Shown: in pieces, positions 18,763-27,057 of the stretch
Position numbering within the stretch: the stretch's first letter is position 1
How the letters are laid out: every line of letters begins with the position of its first letter
NCBI GenBank assembly: GCA_021151685.1
Contig: JAGKWS010000006.1
Coordinates: 1 to 64,000 of the forward strand
Length of the DNA stretch: 64,000 nucleotides
DNA from: Chitinophagaceae bacterium
Lineage (GTDB): Bacteria > Bacteroidota > Bacteroidia > Chitinophagales > Chitinophagaceae
Direction of reading: 5' to 3'
Made by a program: the position numbers and the translations under genes
Notes under the pieces: model-generated
The model's input: only the letters and a program-made list of their open reading frames with translations
What the model was told of the DNA's origin: nothing
Databases searched by the model: none

Positions 18763-19470
18763 TTAGTCTTTACTCTTCTTTTTGAACAGGCCCTTTACGC
18801 TACTGATGATGTTCTTCTTGTCTTCTACCACCCGCACGCTTATCATACGCACATCTTTGTTGGGGCGGTCATTGGCATCGCGGGGCTCATTGGCTATTTT
18901 GTCTACAATCTCCATCCCTTCCAGTACCTCGCCAAATACGGTATAGTTGCCATCCAGGTGCGGTGTGCCACCTACTGTTTTATAAAACTCGCGTTGCTCG
19001 GGGGTGTAGGAGCGGCCGGTGCGCTTGCTCATATTGTCCAGGTCGGCATCGGTAAAGGTTTTGCCAGCTACTATGTAGAACTGACATGCCGAACCCGATT
19101 TGTCGGGTGTTTGGTCTCTTGCCACACCCAGCGCACCCCGTTTGTGGTAGTACACATCATTTATTTCGGCAGGTATGGTGGTGCCCAGCCCGCCATTGCC
19201 CAACATTTGACCCGGTTTGGCCTGCTTAGAGTCGGGGTCGCCACCCTGTATCATAAACTGTGGTATGCATCGGTGAAACAGGCAACTGTCATAAAAATGT
19301 TCATTGGCCAGTTTCACCATGTTGTTGGTGTTTAGCGGTGTGTTGTCGTACAGCATCAGCACTATATTGCCATACTCTGTTTCAATCTTCACCTTGTTCT
19401 TTTGGGCAGTTGCTGCCTGGGCCATCATAGTAACGGCGGCAGCCAATAGTAATGCACGTTTCATATCCAT
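18763..19470 (-). CDS. Periplasmic cyclophilin-type peptidylprolyl isomerase
   Basis: A 235-residue protein with a signal peptide (RALLLAAAVTMMAQAATAQ), so it acts in the periplasm. The cyclophilin core is intact: FHRCIPQFMIQGGDP carries the catalytic arginine and the F-M-Q-G-G motif, followed by GALGVARDQTPDKSGSACQF and LDGNYTVFGEVLEGMEIVD. Cyclophilins catalyse cis-trans isomerisation of prolyl bonds to help exported proteins fold. The tail ends in a lysine-rich stretch (KGLFKKKSKD). An ATG two codons inside (19464) is an equally good start. Its stop lies close to the bidirectional terminator. Confidence 0.92.
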   Translation of the reverse strand: MDMKRALLLAAAVTMMAQAATAQKNKVKIETEYGNIVLMLYDNTPLNTNNMVKLANEHFYDSCLFHRCIPQFMIQGGDPDSKQAKPGQMLGNGGLGTTIPAEINDVYYHKRGALGVARDQTPDKSGSACQFYIVAGKTFTDADLDNMSKRTGRSYTPEQREFYKTVGGTPHLDGNYTVFGEVLEGMEIVDKIANEPRDANDRPNKDVRMISVRVVEDKKNIISSVKGLFKKKSKD

Positions 19471-19507
19471 CTAAAGATACGCAATAATAGGCGTTTTTGA
19501 AATACAC

Positions 19508-19909
19508 TTATCGTTTTTCCTGACAGAGTTCTATCAAAACTCCGTTGGTAGTTTTGGGGTGCAGAAAGCATACCAGTTTGTTGTCGGCACCGTTTTTGGG
19601 CTGCTGGTTCAGCAATTCAAACCCAAGGGCTTCCAGACGCTTCATTTCGGCCTCTATATTCTCTACCTCAAAGGCTACGTGGTGTATACCTTCGCCTTTT
19701 TTGGCAATGAATTTGGCAATGGGGCTGTTATCATTAGTGGCCTCCAGCAGTTCTATTTTCGATTCGCCGGTGCGAAAGAATGCCGTGTTGACCCATTCGG
19801 TCTCCACAGCTTCCTGTTTGTAGCAGGGGGTATTCAGCAATTGTTCGTACAGGGCTATGGCTGCATTCATGTCTTTTACTGCAATACCCAGATGTTCAAT
19901 TCTTAGCAT
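19508..19909 (-). CDS. mce: Methylmalonyl-CoA epimerase
   Basis: A 133-residue glyoxalase-fold protein (VOC superfamily) of the usual length for this enzyme. Likely metal ligands are visible: the early histidine in RIEHLGIAVKDM, the histidines in GIHHVAFEVENIEAEMKRLE and the terminal glutamate in NGVLIELCQ. The enzyme interconverts (R)- and (S)-methylmalonyl-CoA in propionate, branched-chain amino acid and odd-chain fatty acid catabolism. The mutase is not in this window. The gene lies 38 bases upstream of the cyclophilin gene on the same strand and is divergent from iscS. Confidence 0.9.
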   Translation of the reverse strand: MLRIEHLGIAVKDMNAAIALYEQLLNTPCYKQEAVETEWVNTAFFRTGESKIELLEATNDNSPIAKFIAKKGEGIHHVAFEVENIEAEMKRLEALGFELLNQQPKNGADNKLVCFLHPKTTNGVLIELCQEKR

Positions 19910-19991
19910 GGTATCTTATCAAATAGTTTTTATAAATGGCTACATAGGGGGGGCTACTGCCCGCGCCGGGGGTAAAGTTATCGATTTGACC

Positions 19992-19999
19992 TAATTTTG
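19992..19999 (+). promoter_or_regulatory. Candidate -7 box for the isc genes
   Basis: TAATTTTG, a match to the Bacteroidota TAnnTTTG element, lies 38 bases upstream of the iscS start. I see no convincing TTG at the expected -33 distance. Confidence 0.35.
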
Positions 20000-20037
20000 T
20001 CTGAATTCTCTACACTGGAGAAGTTATCTGAAGTTAT

Positions 20038-21258
20038 ATGGAACTAAAATTGCCGATATATTTGGACAATAACGCTACAACACCCATGGATCCGCGTGTG
20101 TTGGAAGCGATGATGCCCTATTTTACCGAGAAGTTTGGTAATGCAGCCAGCCGTAGCCACCAGTTTGGCTGGGCGGCCGAGGAAGCTGTAGACTATGCCC
20201 GCGAGCAGGTAGCCAAGCTGATAGGTGCCGACCCTAAAGAAATCATCTTTACATCGGGTGCTACCGAGGCCGATAACCTGGGCATAAAAGGTGTGTACGA
20301 AATGTATGCCAGCAAGGGCAACCACATTATTACCTGCACTACCGAGCACAAAGCCGTGCTGGATACCTGCAAACATCTTGAAAAGATGGGCGCACAGGTT
20401 ACTTACCTGAATGTGCAGGCCGATGGTTTGGTAGACCTTGCCGAGCTGGAAGCAGCAATTACCGACAAGACAATACTCATTGCCATTATGTATGGCAACA
20501 ATGAGATAGGTGTGCTGCAACCCATGAAGGAAATAAGCAAGATAGCCCGCAAACATGGCGTGTTGCTGTTTACCGATGGTACACAGGCTGTAGGCAAGGT
20601 GCCTGTAGACGTAAATGCAGATGGCATAGACCTGATGGCCTTTAGTGCGCATAAAATGTATGGCCCCAAGGGGGTAGGTGCATTGTATGTGCGCCGCAAG
20701 AACCCTCGTGTGAAGGTTACAGCCCAGATGGACGGTGGCGGTCACGAGCGTGGTATGCGCAGCGGTACGCTGAATGTGCCCGGTATAGTGGGCCTGGGCC
20801 GTGCCTGCGAACTGTGCATGCAGGAAATGGCCGAAGAAAGCGTGCGCCTGAGTGCCATGCGCGACAGGCTGGAGAATGCCCTGCTGCAGATAGAGGAAGC
20901 CTACGTAAATGGCAACCGAGAGCACAGGCTGCCACACACTACCAACATCTCTTTCAAATATGTAGAGGGTGAAGGTCTGATGATGGGTTTCAACAAAAAT
21001 ATTGCACTGTCAAGCGGTTCGGCATGTACATCGGCCTCTCTGGAGCCATCTTATGTGCTGAAGGCACTGGGCCTTGGCGATGATCTGGCACACAGCTCGC
21101 TGCGCTTTGGGCTGGGCCGCTACACTACCGACGAGCAGATAGACTACACCATACAGGCCATAACCAATACCGTGCTGAAACTGCGCGAAATGAGCCCCCT
21201 ATGGGAAATGTATAAAGAGGGTATAGACCTGAACAGCATAGAGTGGGCACACCACTAA
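20038..21258 (+). CDS. iscS: Cysteine desulfurase IscS
   Basis: A 406-residue PLP enzyme. The N-terminus ([20 protein letters not shown]) and T-S-G-A-T-E-A-D-N are typical of class V aminotransferases. The PLP lysine is K206 in [11 protein letters not shown]. The catalytic cysteine C330 sits in the loop [20 protein letters not shown], which is the group I (IscS/NifS) arrangement. The enzyme removes sulfur from cysteine as a persulfide and hands it to the scaffold IscU. iscU follows after about 100 bases and an IscA-type carrier after that, so this is a compact housekeeping iron-sulfur assembly operon. No IscR-like regulator, hscA, hscB or ferredoxin is seen beside it. Confidence 0.96.
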   Translation: MELKLPIYLDNNATTPMDPRVLEAMMPYFTEKFGNAASRSHQFGWAAEEAVDYAREQVAKLIGADPKEIIFTSGATEADNLGIKGVYEMYASKGNHIITCTTEHKAVLDTCKHLEKMGAQVTYLNVQADGLVDLAELEAAITDKTILIAIMYGNNEIGVLQPMKEISKIARKHGVLLFTDGTQAVGKVPVDVNADGIDLMAFSAHKMYGPKGVGALYVRRKNPRVKVTAQMDGGGHERGMRSGTLNVPGIVGLGRACELCMQEMAEESVRLSAMRDRLENALLQIEEAYVNGNREHRLPHTTNISFKYVEGEGLMMGFNKNIALSSGSACTSASLEPSYVLKALGLGDDLAHSSLRFGLGRYTTDEQIDYTIQAITNTVLKLREMSPLWEMYKEGIDLNSIEWAHH

Positions 21259-21361
21259 TGTATTGCCAGCCCGGCAGGGTGGCTTGATGCATAGCAGTTT
21301 GTATCTATACGGGGTGTGCCAACAGGCCAGCCCACAACAAAAAACAACAAAAAGAAATATC

Positions 21362-21778
21362 ATGGCATATTCAGAAAAATTGATAGACCACTATTCGAAC
21401 CCCAAAAATGTGGGTACGCTGGACAAAGCGAAGCAGAATGTGGGAACAGGATTGGTAGGTGCGCCCGAGTGTGGCGATGTAATGCGCCTGCAAATAGAAG
21501 TAGACGAAGCAAGCGGCCTGATAAGCGACGCTAAATTCAAAACTTTTGGTTGTGGCTCGGCCATTGCATCATCTTCTCTGGCCACAGAATGGCTGAAGGG
21601 AAAGTCTATTGACGAAGCACTGACCATAGACAATATGGACATAGTAGAAGAGCTGAACCTGCCACCAGTGAAGATACACTGCTCGGTACTGGCAGAAGAC
21701 GCTATTAAGGCAGCTATCAACGATTATCGTGTAAAAAATGGCCTGCCCGAAATGGTAGCCGAAAAGAAGGCGCACTAA
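21362..21778 (+). CDS. iscU: Iron-sulfur cluster scaffold IscU
   Basis: A 138-residue scaffold protein. The three cluster-ligand cysteines are present: C37 in GAPECGDVMRLQIEV, C64 in KTFGCGSAIASSS and C107 in VKIHCSVLAEDA, with the conserved aspartate directly after C37-G. It receives sulfur from IscS and iron to build 2Fe-2S clusters for transfer. I start at ATG 21362 (MAYSEKLIDHY), the family N-terminus. The open frame extends 33 codons upstream but that part is not conserved-looking. The expected L-P-P-V-K motif for HscA recognition reads LPPVK at about residues 100-104. The heptamer inverted repeat begins 12 bases after its stop. Confidence 0.96.
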   Translation: MAYSEKLIDHYSNPKNVGTLDKAKQNVGTGLVGAPECGDVMRLQIEVDEASGLISDAKFKTFGCGSAIASSSLATEWLKGKSIDEALTIDNMDIVEELNLPPVKIHCSVLAEDAIKAAINDYRVKNGLPEMVAEKKAH

Positions 21779-21789
21779 AAAGCAAATGC

Positions 21790-21924
21790 GTAGAAGGTAG
21801 AAAGTAGAAAGTGCTTTATGTGATTGTAGCATTCTTTCAGGATAAACAACACACTGAGTGTCCTTACCGTTGAGTTTTGACGGTAAGTGTTCGGCTCCTG
21901 TGCTTTCTACTTTCTACCTTCTAC
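21790..21924. repeat. Inverted-repeat element of TAGAA(A/G)G heptamers
   Basis: A perfect 22-base inverted repeat: the arm at 21790-21811, starting GTAGAAGGTAGAAAG, is the reverse complement of 21903-21924. Each arm is built of tandem seven-base units TAGAAGG / TAGAAAG. Between the arms lies a second hairpin, CTTACCGT (21863-21870) with ACGGTAAG (21880-21887). The whole 135-base block sits between iscU and the iscA-type gene. It could be a small mobile (MITE/REP-like) sequence or an RNA processing structure; no transposase is near. Confidence 0.75.
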
Positions 21925-21960
21925 TTTCTACCCGGCCTTTTAGACAAAATTTTAAGAAAA

Positions 21961-22287
21961 ATGATTTACGTAAGTGACAGAGCGCGCGACAAGGTGATGA
22001 AGCTAAAGCAGGATGCTGCTTTGGGCGATGATTATTTCCTTCGGGTGAGTGTAGTGGGTGGTGGCTGTTCGGGGCTTTCGTACAAGCTCGATTTTGATAA
22101 CGAACACCAGCCAAAGGATCAGGTGTTTGAAGACCAGGGCGTGAAACTGGTTACAGACCTGAAGAGTTTTCTGTATCTGTGCGATACCACACTCGATTTT
22201 TCGGATGGGCTGAATGGTAAGGGTTTTCATTTCGATAACCCAAATGCAAGCCGCAGTTGCGGTTGTGGCGATAGCTTCTCGGTATAG
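21961..22287 (+). CDS. iscA: A-type iron-sulfur carrier (IscA/SufA/ErpA family)
   Basis: A 108-residue protein with the three signature cysteines: C36 in VVGGGCSGLSYKL, and C100 and C102 in SRSCGCGDSFSV at the extreme C-terminus. The family moves iron-sulfur clusters, mainly 4Fe-4S, from the scaffold to target enzymes. I start at ATG 21961 (MIYVSDRARDKV). The open frame upstream runs through the heptamer repeat, which is not protein-like. It is third in the isc group. Assigning it to IscA rather than ErpA or SufA is by neighbourhood only. Confidence 0.92.
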   Translation: MIYVSDRARDKVMKLKQDAALGDDYFLRVSVVGGGCSGLSYKLDFDNEHQPKDQVFEDQGVKLVTDLKSFLYLCDTTLDFSDGLNGKGFHFDNPNASRSCGCGDSFSV

Positions 22288-22335
22288 CGGAACAATAACA
22301 GCAAGTATTTATTGTTAATAGTGTAGCAACGGTTT

Positions 22336-22512
22336 ATGAAGAAAGAGAATGCCATATGGAAGCAGGTGCTCACCTACTTTTACATACGTAAGCGCAACCC
22401 CAATGACCCTCGCAGCCTCGATCTTTCGTTTATGCATGGCATGAACCGCATTTCGCTTTTCATGTTTCTGATTGCAGTGATAATAATGATAGTGAGGCTA
22501 TTCAAAGGCTAA
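22336..22512 (+). CDS. Small membrane protein, DUF6728-like
   Basis: A 58-codon gene starting MKKENAIWKQVLTYFYIRKR and ending in a single hydrophobic helix (ISLFMFLIAVIIMIVRLF) with a short basic tail. The order K-x-x-W-K-Q-V-x-x-Y-F, then N-P-N-D-P-R-S, then H-G-M-N-R-I-S recalls the short DUF6728 proteins of Bacteroidota, whose role is unknown. The N-terminal part is predicted to stay in the cytoplasm. It follows the iscA-type gene by 48 bases on the same strand and overlaps the stop of the convergent patatin gene by four bases. Confidence 0.7.
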   Translation: MKKENAIWKQVLTYFYIRKRNPNDPRSLDLSFMHGMNRISLFMFLIAVIIMIVRLFKG

Positions 22513-24764
22513 TTTCCCCCTGTCTTATTGCTGTTGTCCTGCAACAACTTTACCAGTTTTTTTATCTCGGCTTCGTTGTAAGGATGATTTACAGACGAGT
22601 AGATGTCTTCTTTTTCGCGCCTTGTTAGGTGGAAATTGAGAGCCGCTGTGCGGGTAAACTCCCGTGGTATGTACTGTAGTGTTACAAAAGTCATTTTATT
22701 GTTCACATAGGCAGGGGCAAAGTCTTTTACATAGTTGTACCCATAAGATTGGAATGCTTCCCATTTGTTTTGCAACACAAACAGTGGGTCGGTTATCATA
22801 TTGGCCAGCGAAGACTGGTCTACATTGGTAGTTACATCATTTTCGCGGGTATCGCGTATTTCCAAAAATATGGCCTCGCTGGTGTTGCGCGTTATCCAGT
22901 CGCGCATTACATGCAGGTAGCGGGCAGCCACCTGTATACCAAAGTTATCGCGCAGGCCGGCATCCATAATGTTCATACGTGGGTGCGATGGCAGGCGCAC
23001 CACGGGCAGTATGTAGGGGAAAGTAGCATTCATACGCAGGGCCGATGTGAGCCGTAGGTCGTAGGCATCTTGCTCAGGAAAGAAGGCACAATAGTCTACG
23101 GCATCTATAGGTGGTGCCGACTGGCCCAGCGAATATTCGGGCTGGGTGAGGTAGGTGATGCCCTGGTTGCACATCATTAGTTTGCGGCCATCGTTGATGA
23201 TGGTAGCATTGATGATGAGCTGCGGAATGATACCCGCCGCCTCGCGCTCTTTGAAGGCTCCGATAGGTTCATCGAGCAGGCCGCCCGATATGCGTACCAA
23301 TTCTTTTTCAAAAGCCAGCCCACGGTCGGGTGCATACTGCTGCCCTCGTATGGTTATTTTGTTGAAGGGCGATATCATGTCTACACTGGCAAACGAAAAT
23401 ACTATGGGGTTCAGCAGGTCTTTGCCTATGTTTTGCTGAAACGAGTCGGCCCATGGGTAGGGTATACACCCCATATCGGCCGCATTGTGAATGTTGCGCC
23501 AGTAGGTAGCCCCTATCATACCGCCCGATGCACCGGTAATCATTACCGTATGTTTGAAGAGGTTGCCGCCCGACAGGCTATCGGCATATTGCAGCACACG
23601 AAATGTCCAGTAGGCCGACCGACTGCCGCCGCCACTGCAGGTTACTATTACCAGTGGTGGTTTTCGGCTGCTGTCTGGTTGCAGCCGCCCTTTCCATTTT
23701 TGCAGTCGTCCTTCTTCCCGTTTTTTATCGGCATTGTACCTAAAGGGCGAGAACAGGCTGCGCAGGGTGCGATAGTGGTATACCTGCTCTATCTCTTTAT
23801 GATAGTCGAGCCCCCATGCTATGCTACGCAGGTCGAACACCTTGAAATTGACCATGAGCGACAGTATGGCGGTAAATAGTATCCACCCCAAAGCCTCCCA
23901 ACTGCGCAGAAAGTATTTGAAAGCCCCTACCAGCCCCAGTATTATAGAAAAGAGTAGCAGAAAGCTGCTACCGGCAGGTATGCGCAGTGGGGCAAAGTCT
24001 ACATACACCCCCATTACCAGCAGTATCATGTAGGCTATAAATGTGGCAAAGACCACATTGCGGTGGTGCCGGCGTAGCACCTTGCTCATCATTCGCTCGT
24101 CGTGTTCTTCCACATCGTCTATCAGGTGCAGTTTCAGCTTTAGCGATATGTACGATCCTGCGGCCAGTGTACCGGTATCGCGGTCCATGGGGTCGTAGCG
24201 CAGCGTTTTCTTCATGGTATGGGCTACCGGTGCTGTAATGCGCGAGAAAGACTCTTTGAAAAAATCGCGGCTAACGCGGAAGAAGTAGGCGAAAGACACG
24301 ATGAGTATAATGATGTACCCGGCAAAAAAGCCTGCAAGATTCAGTACTATGCCACCGGGGGTGATGTGCTCTTCGGCAGGTTGCCAAATGGCTACCCGTA
24401 CAGCATAAAAGAGTAGAAACGCAACGGGAATGATTGAATTGTTGAGACAATATACCGGGAATGCGTACCGTATGGCCCCCATGGCGGGTATGCGCTTGCT
24501 ATGAATGATGAACGTGGTGATGTGCCACATCATTACAAACACGCAAAAGCCACAGCCCAGCAGAAACATGCTGGCGGCATTCATATGCCCCAGATATTCG
24601 GGTGCCAGAAACAGCGATTGCGCACCAAAGTGTGCTGCAAAATTGCCGGTAAGGATGGCCGTAAGTACTACCCAGAATACAAGCAGAAGCTGATAACGCC
24701 TGAAGTGCAGCAAAAAAAGCTGCACAGGCAAAAAAAAGTAAATGCTCCTGAGTAATTGACGCAT
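22509..24764 (-). CDS. Membrane-anchored patatin-like phospholipase
   Basis: A 751-residue protein whose N-terminal third holds about seven hydrophobic helices (for example LLLVFWVVLTAILTG, MFLLGCGFCVFVMMW, LAGFFAGYIIILIVSFAYFF, ILFTAILSLMVNF). The C-terminal half is a patatin domain: a glycine-rich oxyanion loop CSGGGSRSAYW near residue 376, the nucleophile serine in GASGG (411-415) and the catalytic aspartate in DAGLRDNFG near residue 600. Patatins are Ser-Asp acyl hydrolases that act on phospholipids. Fusion to a polytopic membrane domain is unusual for bacterial patatins and puts the lipase at the membrane. I chose ATG 24764 (MRQLLRSIYFFL); nine extra codons to 24791 are possible. Confidence 0.87.
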   Translation of the reverse strand: MRQLLRSIYFFLPVQLFLLHFRRYQLLLVFWVVLTAILTGNFAAHFGAQSLFLAPEYLGHMNAASMFLLGCGFCVFVMMWHITTFIIHSKRIPAMGAIRYAFPVYCLNNSIIPVAFLLFYAVRVAIWQPAEEHITPGGIVLNLAGFFAGYIIILIVSFAYFFRVSRDFFKESFSRITAPVAHTMKKTLRYDPMDRDTGTLAAGSYISLKLKLHLIDDVEEHDERMMSKVLRRHHRNVVFATFIAYMILLVMGVYVDFAPLRIPAGSSFLLLFSIILGLVGAFKYFLRSWEALGWILFTAILSLMVNFKVFDLRSIAWGLDYHKEIEQVYHYRTLRSLFSPFRYNADKKREEGRLQKWKGRLQPDSSRKPPLVIVTCSGGGSRSAYWTFRVLQYADSLSGGNLFKHTVMITGASGGMIGATYWRNIHNAADMGCIPYPWADSFQQNIGKDLLNPIVFSFASVDMISPFNKITIRGQQYAPDRGLAFEKELVRISGGLLDEPIGAFKEREAAGIIPQLIINATIINDGRKLMMCNQGITYLTQPEYSLGQSAPPIDAVDYCAFFPEQDAYDLRLTSALRMNATFPYILPVVRLPSHPRMNIMDAGLRDNFGIQVAARYLHVMRDWITRNTSEAIFLEIRDTRENDVTTNVDQSSLANMITDPLFVLQNKWEAFQSYGYNYVKDFAPAYVNNKMTFVTLQYIPREFTRTAALNFHLTRREKEDIYSSVNHPYNEAEIKKLVKLLQDNSNKTGGN

Positions 24765-24886
24765 AATAGCAATGCACGGATGCCCGTACAAACTACGTAA
24801 AATTTGCCTGATGCTGCCTGCAAACTTGCAAACGTACTACTGTATGTGCCGCAAGTACCTTGCGGTGGCTTCACCTGGTGGCGGGG

Positions 24887-25069
24887 TTATGCTACCCTTT
24901 TGTCCTGTACCCGGGTGTACGTATAGGTAATGCGGTCTCCTTCTTTTTTGAAGGTTACTTCTACCTCTTCGGGTCTGAAAAGGTTTTGTACACTACAGGC
25001 GATTCTCGATGCAACAGCAGAGAACCAGGACTGTCTTGTGGGTTTTTGGTTGACAGTTGTATTGTTCAT
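24887..25069 (-). CDS. Possible small protein of unknown function
   Basis: A 60-codon frame from MNNTTVNQKP to the stop, with a plausible protein-like composition: an N-terminal polar part, a short amphipathic stretch (WFSAVASRIACSVQNLF) and a charged beta-like C-terminus (EEVEVTFKKEGDRITYTYTR). No family was recognised. It sits alone between the patatin gene and the rpsF promoter region. The frame continues upstream to 25171, but that extension looks less natural. The call rests on composition only. Confidence 0.4.
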   Translation of the reverse strand: MNNTTVNQKPTRQSWFSAVASRIACSVQNLFRPEEVEVTFKKEGDRITYTYTRVQDKRVA

Positions 25070-25214
25070 ACTATTGTGTTGTTGATAGTTAAAGTATGTT
25101 GTGGGCGGCGTATAGGAGAAGAATAAAGTTATGAAAACACTTGTTATGGAAATGTAAAAGTGGGGTAACAACTTATCAACAATAAAATAACAAGCGGAAA
25201 GGTTTATATTTTTT

Positions 25215-25245
25215 TTGGATAGAAATAAACTGTCTGTTACCTTTG
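25215..25245 (+). promoter_or_regulatory. Bacteroidota-type promoter for the rpsF operon
   Basis: A TTG inside a T-rich tract (25215-25217) and TACCTTTG (25238-25245) are separated by 20 bases, a good match to the Bacteroidota -33/-7 pattern. The rpsF start is 87 bases downstream, leaving a leader of about 80 bases that could carry an autoregulatory structure. Confidence 0.6.
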
Positions 25246-25332
25246 CACTCCCAAAATTCCGGCTTTCACTGAGTTGTTATCAGCGATATCCGAAGTTCCT
25301 GCCGGAAGATAGGGGTTAAAAAACAATTTTTT

Positions 25333-25695
25333 ATGGCAACAGAAAACAGCCTTCAGAATTACGAACTGATGGTCATCTTTACTCCCGTTCTCGCCGAAGA
25401 TGACTTTAAGACGGCTCAGAAGAAGTACACTGATTTCATCAGTGCAAATGGCGGTAAGATTGTTCACGAAGATGCATGGGGTTTGCGTGGTCTCGCATAT
25501 CCTATAGCCAAGAAAACTACCGGCATCTATCTGGTAGTAGAGTATCAGGCTCCAAGCAACGTGAACGCTAAATTGGAGGTTCAGATGAACCGTGACGAAA
25601 ACATATTGCGCCACATGATTACTCGTTTGGACAAATTTGCGACTGCATACAACGCTCGCAAACGCAATAAATCTTTAACCGCTGAAAACGCATAA
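25333..25695 (+). CDS. rpsF: 30S ribosomal protein bS6
   Basis: A 120-residue protein with the bS6 pattern: [20 protein letters not shown] at the start, then [20 protein letters not shown] and [16 protein letters not shown]. It binds the central domain of 16S rRNA together with bS18, which is encoded 11 bases downstream. Start at ATG 25333. It is first in the rpsF-rpsR-rplI operon, an order conserved widely in bacteria, but here without priB or ssb between rpsF and rpsR. Confidence 0.97.
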   Translation: MATENSLQNYELMVIFTPVLAEDDFKTAQKKYTDFISANGGKIVHEDAWGLRGLAYPIAKKTTGIYLVVEYQAPSNVNAKLEVQMNRDENILRHMITRLDKFATAYNARKRNKSLTAENA

Positions 25696-25706
25696 TCTTA
25701 CACGCA

Positions 25707-25973
25707 ATGGCTAAGCAGAACGAAATTAAATTCCTCACCACACAGCGTGTGGAAAAGCGTCAGAAGAAATACTGTCGTTTCAAGAAAATGGGTATCCGTT
25801 ATGTAGACTACAAAGACGGAGAATTCTTGAAAAAATTCCTGAATGAGCAGGGTAAAATGTTGCCCCGCCGCATTAGCGGAAACTCTCTGAAGTTTCAGCG
25901 CAAGGTAGCTCAGGCTATCAAGAAGGCACGCCAGATGGCTATTTTACCATATGTTACAGACCTTTTAAAGTAA
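25707..25973 (+). CDS. rpsR: 30S ribosomal protein bS18
   Basis: An 88-residue basic protein with the bS18 signature: [38 protein letters not shown] and [17 protein letters not shown]. It pairs with bS6 on the platform of the small subunit. It lies 11 bases after rpsF and seven before rplI, so the three are co-transcribed. A single cysteine remains in the N-terminal part; the multi-cysteine zinc form of bS18 is not seen. Confidence 0.97.
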   Translation: MAKQNEIKFLTTQRVEKRQKKYCRFKKMGIRYVDYKDGEFLKKFLNEQGKMLPRRISGNSLKFQRKVAQAIKKARQMAILPYVTDLLK

Positions 25974-25980
25974 ACTAATC

Positions 25981-26427
25981 ATGCAAGTAATTCTCATAAA
26001 AGACGTGGATAATCTGGGCTCGGCCCATGAAATGGTAGAAGTAAGGCCGGGATATGCCCGCAACTACCTGATACCGCAGAAATATGCTATCGAGGCAAGT
26101 GGCTCTAACGTAAAGATTATGGAAGAACGCCGCAAGCAGTTGCAGAAGAAAGAAGATAAACTGATGGCTGAAATAGCCAATGTTACACAGGTACTGAAAG
26201 CATCGCCAATAAAGGTGGGTGCCAAGATTGGTGTAAGTGGTAAAATCTTCGGTTCGGTTACTGCAATACAAATAGCACGTGCTATACGCGAGCAGAAAGG
26301 TTATGAAATAGACCGTCGCCGCATCAGCATCATAGACGAAGTAAAAGAAGCTGGTACATTCAAAGCTTCAATTGACTTTGGCAAAGAAAATGTGCTGGAA
26401 ATAGAGTTTGAAGTAGTGAGCGAATAA
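25981..26427 (+). CDS. rplI: 50S ribosomal protein bL9
   Basis: A 148-residue protein of standard length. The N-terminal domain begins MQVILIKDVDNLGSAHEMVE and contains VRPGYARNYLIPQKYA, the rRNA-binding region. A long connecting helix (NVKIMEERRKQLQKKEDKLM) leads to the C-terminal domain (KIGVSGKIFGSVTAIQIARA). It binds 23S rRNA near the L1 stalk base. It is last in the rpsF-rpsR-rplI operon and is followed by a clear hairpin terminator. Confidence 0.97.
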   Translation: MQVILIKDVDNLGSAHEMVEVRPGYARNYLIPQKYAIEASGSNVKIMEERRKQLQKKEDKLMAEIANVTQVLKASPIKVGAKIGVSGKIFGSVTAIQIARAIREQKGYEIDRRRISIIDEVKEAGTFKASIDFGKENVLEIEFEVVSE

Positions 26428-26450
26428 TACCGCAACACTCATAAGATAAG

Positions 26451-26482
26451 AAGGGGCTGTCTCAAAAAGGCAGCCCCTTTCT
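26451..26482 (+). terminator. Terminator of the rpsF-rpsR-rplI operon
   Basis: AAGGGGCTG (26451-26459) pairs with CAGCCCCTT (26471-26479) around an 11-base loop and is followed by a short T-run. It starts 24 bases after the rplI stop. Confidence 0.85.
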
Positions 26483-26537
26483 GTATGCACATGCTTGCCT
26501 CGGAAGGTAGTTAGCATCTCAGGTTAAAAATTTGTGG

Positions 26538-26693
26538 CTATGTATAGAAGATGGTATAGTCTATTTCATGTCCCCTCATTCCAGTAATGCCAGAGCCTAT
26601 AAGTCTTTCAGCCCCGTAACACATCCATGCATCCACCCAAAAGTGAATATACCCTAAGTTTCCTGTAAATGTTATCTTTTTCATTTTTGTCAT
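26538..26693 (-). CDS. Doubtful 51-codon open frame
   Basis: The reverse strand carries a frame of 51 codons from ATG 26693 (MTKMKKITFTGNLGYIHFWV) with an amino-acid mix that looks protein-like, including G-A-E-R-L-I-G-S-G-I-T-G-M-R-G. No family is recognised. It lies in the gene-poor stretch between rplI and the palindrome and could be a small gene, a remnant or chance. Confidence 0.25.
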   Translation of the reverse strand: MTKMKKITFTGNLGYIHFWVDAWMCYGAERLIGSGITGMRGHEIDYTIFYT

Positions 26694-26862
26694 TTTTTTG
26701 AGCGAAGTTGGGAAGCATTATTGATAAAAGGTTATACATAGAAAAAATAATAGCAGTAAAGGGGATATTATAAAATGGAGCTGTTCGGCTCGCACTGTTT
26801 TAATTGTCTTTGACTTGCCGAATGTCTTTGGCGGCTCGTTGATGCCAATTCTACATGCCCCC

Positions 26863-27004
26863 GCTCGTCCTCGTCTGTGACGAGGATGCAGTGGCGTGGC
26901 GTTTGTAACGCCATAATGGTGCCACAAAATATGGTCTGCATGTTGTGGTGTGCGGGAGTTGCAAACGCCCATCAGGCACATCCTCGTCACAGACAAGGAC
27001 GAGC
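26863..27004. repeat. Long imperfect palindrome, REP/MITE-like
   Basis: Two 26-base arms, 26863-26888 (starting GCTCGTCCTCGTCTG) and 26979-27004, are reverse complements with one mismatch. The similarity resumes further in: GGCGTTTGTAAC near 26898 matches the complement of GTTGCAAACGCCC at 26959-26971. The left inner part also folds alone (GGCGTTTGTAACGCC). The element is about 142 bases and could form a long cruciform or hairpin RNA. No transposase lies next to it. It resembles non-autonomous REP- or MITE-type repeats, but copy number cannot be seen here. Confidence 0.75.
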
Positions 27005-27057
27005 GAAAAGCAATAAATCTTAAACAGACTCTTATATTTGACTGCAAAGAATTGTGA

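Larger units (their letters stand above)
26428..27057. other. Gene-poor interval after rplI
   Basis: This 630-base stretch holds the rplI terminator, a doubtful 51-codon reverse frame (26538-26693) and the long imperfect palindrome at 26863-27004. It is clearly richer in A and T before 26850 than the flanking operons. The rest shows no gene, tRNA or recognisable regulatory RNA. Confidence 0.6.

Noticed and set aside
21877..21960. Upstream extension of the iscA-type gene with a hydrophobic start
   Set aside because: The 28 extra residues come from translating the heptamer repeat; the family start is at 21961.
23433..23879. Plus-strand frame inside the patatin gene
   Set aside because: It is antisense to the catalytic half of a clear lipase and resembles no family.
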